From Desulfobacterales bacterium (GTDB taxonomy: Bacteria > Desulfobacterota > Desulfobacteria > Desulfobacterales > BuS5), in the NCBI GenBank assembly GCA_020056865.1, contig JAGVGX010000276.1, positions 1 through 8,324 on the forward strand: DNA of 8,324 nucleotides. The letters are read 5' to 3'. This document shows, one piece after another, positions 5,092-8,324 of the stretch. Numbering within the stretch: the first letter of the stretch is position 1; every line of letters begins with the position of its first letter. The notes beneath the pieces are model-generated. The model worked only from the letters and a program-made list of their open reading frames with translations, searched no databases and was not told where the DNA came from. The position numbers and the translations under genes are program-made.

Positions 5092-5646
5092 TCAGGCTAT
5101 CGCGTCATATGCACTTTGAATAAGCCCATGATCTGCAAAACTGTAATACCTGTCATCATCCATGTTTATGATAAGATGCTCATGCACAAGTATCCCCATT
5201 ATTTTTGCAGCCTGAACAATGGTTTTGGTTACGGCAATATCCTCTTGAGAAGGTTCGGGATCATTGCTCGGATGATTATGACAGAGTATCATCGCTGACG
5301 AGTTGGCTATTATTGCGGGTTTGAGCACTTCACGAGGATGAACTGTCGTCGAAGTTAGACAGCCTGTAGAAACGATATTCAACCCTATAATTTCGTTCTT
5401 GGCATTGAGCAGTAAAACGCAAAACTGTTCTCTGTCTGGCTGTCCGTACTCCTCAATCAGTTTTCGAAAAATTGGTCGCGCCTGTACGGAATTTGAGAGG
5501 GTGCGCTTCTCAAAAGAAACACTTCTATCTTTGACAAGGGAAACACGATAGACGGAAATGAACTTACTGACGGGTTTGTCTTGCGGGATTTCAAAAAGAT
5601 TTTCCTGGATTGATGGCAAACTACTGGTAGGGCATTTCTTTTTCAT
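5092..5646 (-). CDS. RadC-like JAMM/MPN-domain protein
   Basis: A 184-residue protein starts at ATG 5646 with AAAAGGAGG upstream. The JAMM metal-binding signature H-x-H-x7-S-x2-D is exact at His123, His125, Ser133 and Asp136 (HNHPSNDPEPSQED). The rest of the RadC pattern is present: QFCVLLLNAKNEIIG (74-88), STGCLTSTTVHPREV (93-107) and a C-terminal HEHLIINMDDDRYYSF. It lacks the N-terminal helix-hairpin-helix region of chromosomal RadC, and has a different ~50-residue N-terminus. Such short RadC-like proteins are frequent on plasmids, integrative elements and phages; the family is no longer thought to be a general DNA-repair factor and its substrate is unknown. It is the first gene of the minus-strand block. 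Assignment to the family is firm, function is not. Confidence 0.85.
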   Translation of the reverse strand: MKKKCPTSSLPSIQENLFEIPQDKPVSKFISVYRVSLVKDRSVSFEKRTLSNSVQARPIFRKLIEEYGQPDREQFCVLLLNAKNEIIGLNIVSTGCLTSTTVHPREVLKPAIIANSSAMILCHNHPSNDPEPSQEDIAVTKTIVQAAKIMGILVHEHLIINMDDDRYYSFADHGLIQSAYDAIA

Positions 5647-5669
5647 TGTTGTACCTCCTTTTCAAAAGC

Positions 5670-5700
5670 AAAAAGGCGGGAGCCTGGATAGCTCACCGCC
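5670..5700 (-). terminator. Terminator-like hairpin 7, in the radC-like gene leader
   Basis: Arms 5675-5683 and 5691-5700 form a 9-bp GC-rich stem with one bulged base and a 7-base loop, followed on the minus strand by T5. It is upstream of the first gene in the block, where there is no preceding gene to terminate, which suggests control of entry into the operon. The start codon is 24 bases beyond it. Confidence 0.75.
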
Positions 5701-5804
5701 CTTGTTGCTGGTTTATGGGTTTTGTTAATGGATTGTTTCAGTGAAGTTGCGGAAAGAGGGGGTGGGGGGTATAAATAATTATGCGCAGAGGTGCGCTCTA
5801 CTTC

Positions 5805-5832
5805 ATTATATGGGTAGTGGAGGCGATAAATA
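5805..5832 (-). promoter_or_regulatory. Candidate promoter for the minus-strand operon
   Basis: On the minus strand TATAAT (5810-5805) is an exact -10 consensus. A poor -35, TTTATC (5832-5827), lies 16 bases upstream. Transcription would begin near 5798, just before the small GC hairpin, giving a leader of about 150 bases that contains hairpin 7. The -10 is convincing, the -35 is not. Confidence 0.4.
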
Positions 5833-5847
5833 TTTGGAGGATGGGGG

Positions 5848-5860
5848 CATGACCATCATG
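5848..5860. repeat. CATGA-3-TCATG inverted repeat, candidate operator
   Basis: CATGACCATCATG is a perfect 5-bp inverted repeat about a 3-base centre. It sits about 40-50 bases upstream of the candidate minus-strand -10 element, a usual place for a regulator site. It also overlaps a possible 10-codon plus-strand ORF (ATG 5849 to TAA 5881) that has GGAGG at 5836-5840, so either reading is possible. Confidence 0.3.
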
Positions 5861-5951
5861 GGGAGCAAAACAGATTTATAAAATAAACAGGACTTTATTA
5901 AAATTATGAAGTGTGATAAGAAGAATATTATGAAAATAATATTAAATGAAG

Positions 5952-5966
5952 AAGCTTTGAAAGCTT
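5952..5966. repeat. AAGCTTT-G-AAAGCTT inverted repeat upstream of hamA
   Basis: A perfect 7-bp inverted repeat around one central base lies 26 bases before the hamA start codon. In plus-strand RNA it could form a 5-bp stem followed by T-residues, a weak terminator-like shape; as DNA it could be an operator for the ham genes. Confidence 0.35.
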
Positions 5967-5992
5967 TTTACTAAAATATTTAAAGTGCTATC

Positions 5993-6847
5993 ATGAATTC
6001 ATTACCACAACCAAATAAATTTTGGGAAATAAGGGTTCAAGACTTAAGCGATAAAGGTAAATCAGGTCTTTGTGTAGGATATGAACGAGGCGTTTGGAGA
6101 AAAAATGCTTTTATCGACTACATAATGGAATGGTTACCAGAATTTTCTCTTAATAGCAAAGAACGTGATGGTTTAATACATGCGAATGCAGTTGATAGTC
6201 TAAAAAAGGTAGCCATGCTAGTATATAAAACAGAAAAATTCAAAAATCGGGGTGAATTTGGCGAAATATTCTTACATGCTGCTATTCGTTCAGTTTTTAA
6301 TTCCGTTCCGGCTATATCAAAAATTTACTACAAATCCTCCCATAATGAAACAGTGAAAGGCTTTGACTGTGTTCATGTTGTTGGCCCCGTTAGTAATCTT
6401 GAACTTTGGATTGGAGAAGTCAAATTTTATGATGAAATTTCGCGGGCCATCCGTGATGTCATTTCAGAGCTAAAAGAACATTTAAAAGTTGATTTTTTGA
6501 GGGATGAGTTTGTGCTTATCAGCAATAAACTGGATGGCTCAGACCCACATGCAAATGAAGTTCAGAAGATTATTTCCAAAAGGAATTCAATGGATAATAT
6601 CTTCAAAAGAATTCGAATTCCTATTCTATTAACGTATGAAAGTAACACTGTAAAACAATATAAATCTATTTGTGATGAATATAAGGATGCTTTTAATAAA
6701 GAAATTACCGGTCATTATTTAAAATTTATAAAAAAATTTAAAGATCTACCTCCGGTTAGTTTCCATTTATTTTTACTTCCAATTGAAAATAAAGCTGAAC
6801 TTGTTTCCACTCTTGATACTAAACTGAAAGCATGGCAAACAATATGA
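5993..6847 (+). CDS. hamA: HamA-like DUF1837 nuclease of the Hachiman defence system
   Basis: A 284-residue protein matches the DUF1837 family, the HamA effector of Hachiman. Its PD-(D/E)XK elements are visible in order: RGEFGEIFLHAAIRS (86-100) with two glutamates, GFDCVHVV (123-130) with Asp125, and LWIGEVKFY (138-146) with the E142-x-K144 pair. The C-terminal ~80 residues are Lys-rich and unassigned. In characterised Hachiman systems HamA is held inactive by the helicase HamB and degrades DNA when damage or phage replication is sensed. The start ATG is preceded by only a weak AAAG-type site, unlike the backbone genes, and codon use is AT-rich, both consistent with acquisition from elsewhere. 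The stop overlaps the hamB start. No truncation or missing catalytic residue is seen. Confidence 0.88.
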   Translation: MNSLPQPNKFWEIRVQDLSDKGKSGLCVGYERGVWRKNAFIDYIMEWLPEFSLNSKERDGLIHANAVDSLKKVAMLVYKTEKFKNRGEFGEIFLHAAIRSVFNSVPAISKIYYKSSHNETVKGFDCVHVVGPVSNLELWIGEVKFYDEISRAIRDVISELKEHLKVDFLRDEFVLISNKLDGSDPHANEVQKIISKRNSMDNIFKRIRIPILLTYESNTVKQYKSICDEYKDAFNKEITGHYLKFIKKFKDLPPVSFHLFLLPIENKAELVSTLDTKLKAWQTI

Positions 6848-8241
6848 ATTCATACGAAGCTATTGTAATATTAAAAAATAGCAAGAGTGAGATAGAGATT
6901 AAACAATTCGAAATTCTTCAGGCAGTTGCTAACGAAGTCAATAAAGATCCAGATTCGATGATTGCGAAAGAACTCGTCTTACGATCCTTGGAGAATAGTC
7001 AATTGTTTTCGAAAACATTATTGATATTGCATTCATTGGTTCGTGAGGTTGGGTTGTTTCCTTATCTTGATAAAGATATTTTGTCTTTAAGAGATACCAT
7101 TGCTTTCGAATATCATCGTCCAAAAAATCTTGACGACATTGTCTTTCACCAAGAACAATTACCAATTTACAGGAAAATACTTGAGGGTAAAAATATTGTT
7201 CTCAGTGCTCCAACTAGTTTTGGTAAAAGTAAAATTATTGATGCGTTAGTTTCCGATGAAATATTTCAGAATATTGTCATCGTTGTTCCAACTCTTGCAC
7301 TTATTGACGAAACTAGACGAAGACTTACACAAGAGTTTTCGTCCTTGTATAATATTGTTGCTCATCCATCGCAAAACAGTATTGAAGGAAAGAACATATT
7401 TATTTTCACTCCTGAGCGAGTAATTGCCTATAAAGATAACTTTCCTAAAATTAACTTTTTCGTTATTGATGAGTTTTATAAAATAGGTGGCCAAAATGAA
7501 GAAGATAATCGAGTAATTGCACTTAATGAGGCTTTTTATTATCTTTTCAAGAAACAAAAAGCTCAATTTTACATGCTGGGTCCAAATATACAAAGTATTA
7601 GTGATGGAGCAGGAAAAAGATTTAATTTTGAATTTATAAGCACTGATTTTAATACAGTCATTACGGAAACAGTTCATCTATACCCATCATCAAAGGAAGA
7701 CCGCCTCAATAAATTGGTTGAAATATGTAGCTCAATTACAGAACAAACGCTCATTTATTGCAAATCAATACCACAAGTTTATGAAGTGGCCGAAGCACTT
7801 CTCATTGGTAACACTCCACCTGCTAACTATTTGCATGCTAATATAGTTGCTGACTGGTTGAAAAGTGAATTTCATCCTGATTGGGTTCTTCCAAGAGCCT
7901 TGAAACAAGGGGTTGGTTTGCATTATGGTCCTCTTCCTCGGTCAATTGCACAAGAAATGGTTCGATTATTTAATGATGAAAAAATCTCTTTTCTTATTTG
8001 CACATCAACTCTTATTGAGGGTGTAAATACAAAAGCGAAAAATGTTGTCATTTATGAAAATAAGATAGCTCGAGCGAAATTAGATTACTTCACGTTTAAT
8101 AATATAAAAGGCCGTTCAGGAAGAATGTTTGAACATTTTGTGGGACGCGTTTATATATTTGACGATGAGCCTCAGCAAGAATTGCCATTTGTTGATTTTC
8201 CTTTGTACACACAGGATGAAACGACTGTCAATAGGCATTGA
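6832..8241 (+). CDS. hamB: HamB-like superfamily 2 helicase, truncated by an insertion sequence
   Basis: The open frame encodes 469 residues with a complete helicase core: Walker A SAPTSFGKSK (125-134), motif Ia VVPTLALIDE (151-160), TPER (193-196), motif II VIDEFYK (211-217, DEFY in place of DEAH), motif IV TLIYCKS (306-312), motif V STLIEGVNTK (392-401) and motif VI KGRSGR (426-431). This is the Hachiman HamB type. The frame ends soon after motif VI at TGA 8239-8241, inside the insertion-sequence end; residues from about 465 (VNRH) are read from it. Known HamB proteins are, from memory, much longer, with a large C-terminal region, so this is a broken gene. Two starts fit: ATG 6832 and ATG 6844, the latter giving a 4-base ATGA overlap with hamA. 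Neither has a strong ribosome binding site, pointing to translational coupling. Confidence 0.85.
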   Translation: MANNMNSYEAIVILKNSKSEIEIKQFEILQAVANEVNKDPDSMIAKELVLRSLENSQLFSKTLLILHSLVREVGLFPYLDKDILSLRDTIAFEYHRPKNLDDIVFHQEQLPIYRKILEGKNIVLSAPTSFGKSKIIDALVSDEIFQNIVIVVPTLALIDETRRRLTQEFSSLYNIVAHPSQNSIEGKNIFIFTPERVIAYKDNFPKINFFVIDEFYKIGGQNEEDNRVIALNEAFYYLFKKQKAQFYMLGPNIQSISDGAGKRFNFEFISTDFNTVITETVHLYPSSKEDRLNKLVEICSSITEQTLIYCKSIPQVYEVAEALLIGNTPPANYLHANIVADWLKSEFHPDWVLPRALKQGVGLHYGPLPRSIAQEMVRLFNDEKISFLICTSTLIEGVNTKAKNVVIYENKIARAKLDYFTFNNIKGRSGRMFEHFVGRVYIFDDEPQQELPFVDFPLYTQDETTVNRH

Positions 8242-8324
8242 AAATTGACCCACTATCGGCGTCCAAAACTGACCCACCCCTGAGAAAAAATATATGTTTA
8301 TGAAGACCTGTGTTTCATCCTCCA
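8226..8324. mobile_element. End of an IS21-family insertion sequence (partial)
   Basis: From TGTCAATAGG at 8226 the sequence changes to a typical IS21-family end. It starts with TG and carries two copies of a (A)AA-Y-TGACCCAC repeat at 8242-8253 and 8266-8276, spaced by 24 bases; multiple such repeats are the transposase-binding sites of this family. Inward lies the tail of an istB-like gene. The element interrupts hamB and continues beyond the window, so the other end and target duplication cannot be seen. The exact border is judged from the TG start and could be off by a few bases. Confidence 0.75.
8298..8324 (-). CDS. istB: C-terminal end of an IstB-like transposition helper ATPase (partial)
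   Basis: On the minus strand, coming from outside the window, the last codons read W-R-M-K-H-R-S-S before TAA at 8300-8298. A basic YRMKHR-type tail is common at the end of IS21-family IstB ATPases, and a stop about 70 bases inside the element end is where istB normally finishes. Only eight residues are visible, so the call depends mainly on the adjacent IS21-type terminal repeats. Confidence 0.5.
   Translation of the reverse strand, partial: WRMKHRSS

Larger units (their letters stand above)
5701..5992. other. Intergenic switch region between backbone and defence cassette
   Basis: No real gene is seen apart from one 10-codon possibility. The left half has backbone-like composition and includes a G-rich stretch (5753-5770), a GCGCA/TGCGC hairpin (5783-5796) and a candidate promoter on the minus strand. 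From about 5865 rightward the sequence turns strongly AT-rich, like the ham genes. Orientation of transcription flips here. The change is consistent with the left junction of acquired cargo, but no direct repeat or attachment site is evident. Confidence 0.5.

Noticed and set aside
5750..5775. G-quadruplex in the G-rich stretch
   Set aside because: Only two long G-runs are adjacent; the next runs are more than 60 bases away, so a stable four-run structure is not supported.
5899..5942. Promoter for hamA (TAAAAT at 5899 or TATTAT at 5926)
   Set aside because: Several AT-rich -10-like hexamers exist, but none has a good -35 partner; in such AT-rich sequence they are expected by chance.
7246..7677. 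A 143-codon minus-strand open frame
   Set aside because: It is antisense to the helicase core, which contains motifs Ia to III; the AT-rich composition explains the long open frame.
6832..8241. A naturally short, complete helicase ending at 8241
   Set aside because: The stop lies inside sequence with IS21-type end repeats, and the last residues show no conservation-like pattern, which fits truncation better.

Overview
The window looks like part of a Gram-positive (Firmicutes, probably clostridial) mobile element. The case rests on strong AGGAGG-type ribosome binding sites before nearly every minus-strand gene, moderate G+C, compact one-directional packing, and gene types typical of conjugative elements, large plasmids and phages. 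The host assignment is inference; no chromosomal marker gene is present.

Bases 1-5646 are a minus-strand backbone block. In transcription order it encodes a RadC-like JAMM protein, a small Cys-rich protein, a Rad52-type single-strand annealing protein, a Cas4/RecB-like PD-(D/E)XK nuclease with a probable Fe-S cluster, a small PnuC-like membrane protein, a DUF932 protein, a SLOG-fold protein, a very acidic small protein, a MerR-type regulator, a second Cys-rich mini-protein, and the first codons of one more gene. The annealing protein and the nuclease form a plausible lambda Bet/Exo-style recombination pair. Seven gaps before these genes hold a terminator-shaped hairpin plus T-run, read on the minus strand, a short distance upstream of the next ribosome binding site. 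G-U wobble pairs in most of them show that the minus-strand RNA is the structured one. A divergent, apparently frameshifted small gene lies on the plus strand at 629-857.

Bases 5647-5992 are a 346-base spacer where orientation flips and composition becomes visibly more AT-rich. Bases 5993-8241 carry two overlapping plus-strand genes that match the Hachiman antiphage defence system: hamA (DUF1837 PD-(D/E)XK nuclease) and hamB (superfamily 2 helicase). hamB is cut off just after helicase motif VI. From about 8226 to the window end lies one end of an IS21-family insertion sequence, with two TGACCCAC repeats and the last codons of an istB-like gene on the minus strand.

Reading the layout together: a conjugative element or plasmid backbone with its own recombination genes acquired a known defence cassette as cargo, and an IS21-type element then interrupted the cassette, probably inactivating it. 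I did not find a convincing wholly new multi-gene system. The least explained features are the serial leader hairpins, the frameshifted small gene, and the identical 10-base palindrome at both ham start codons.
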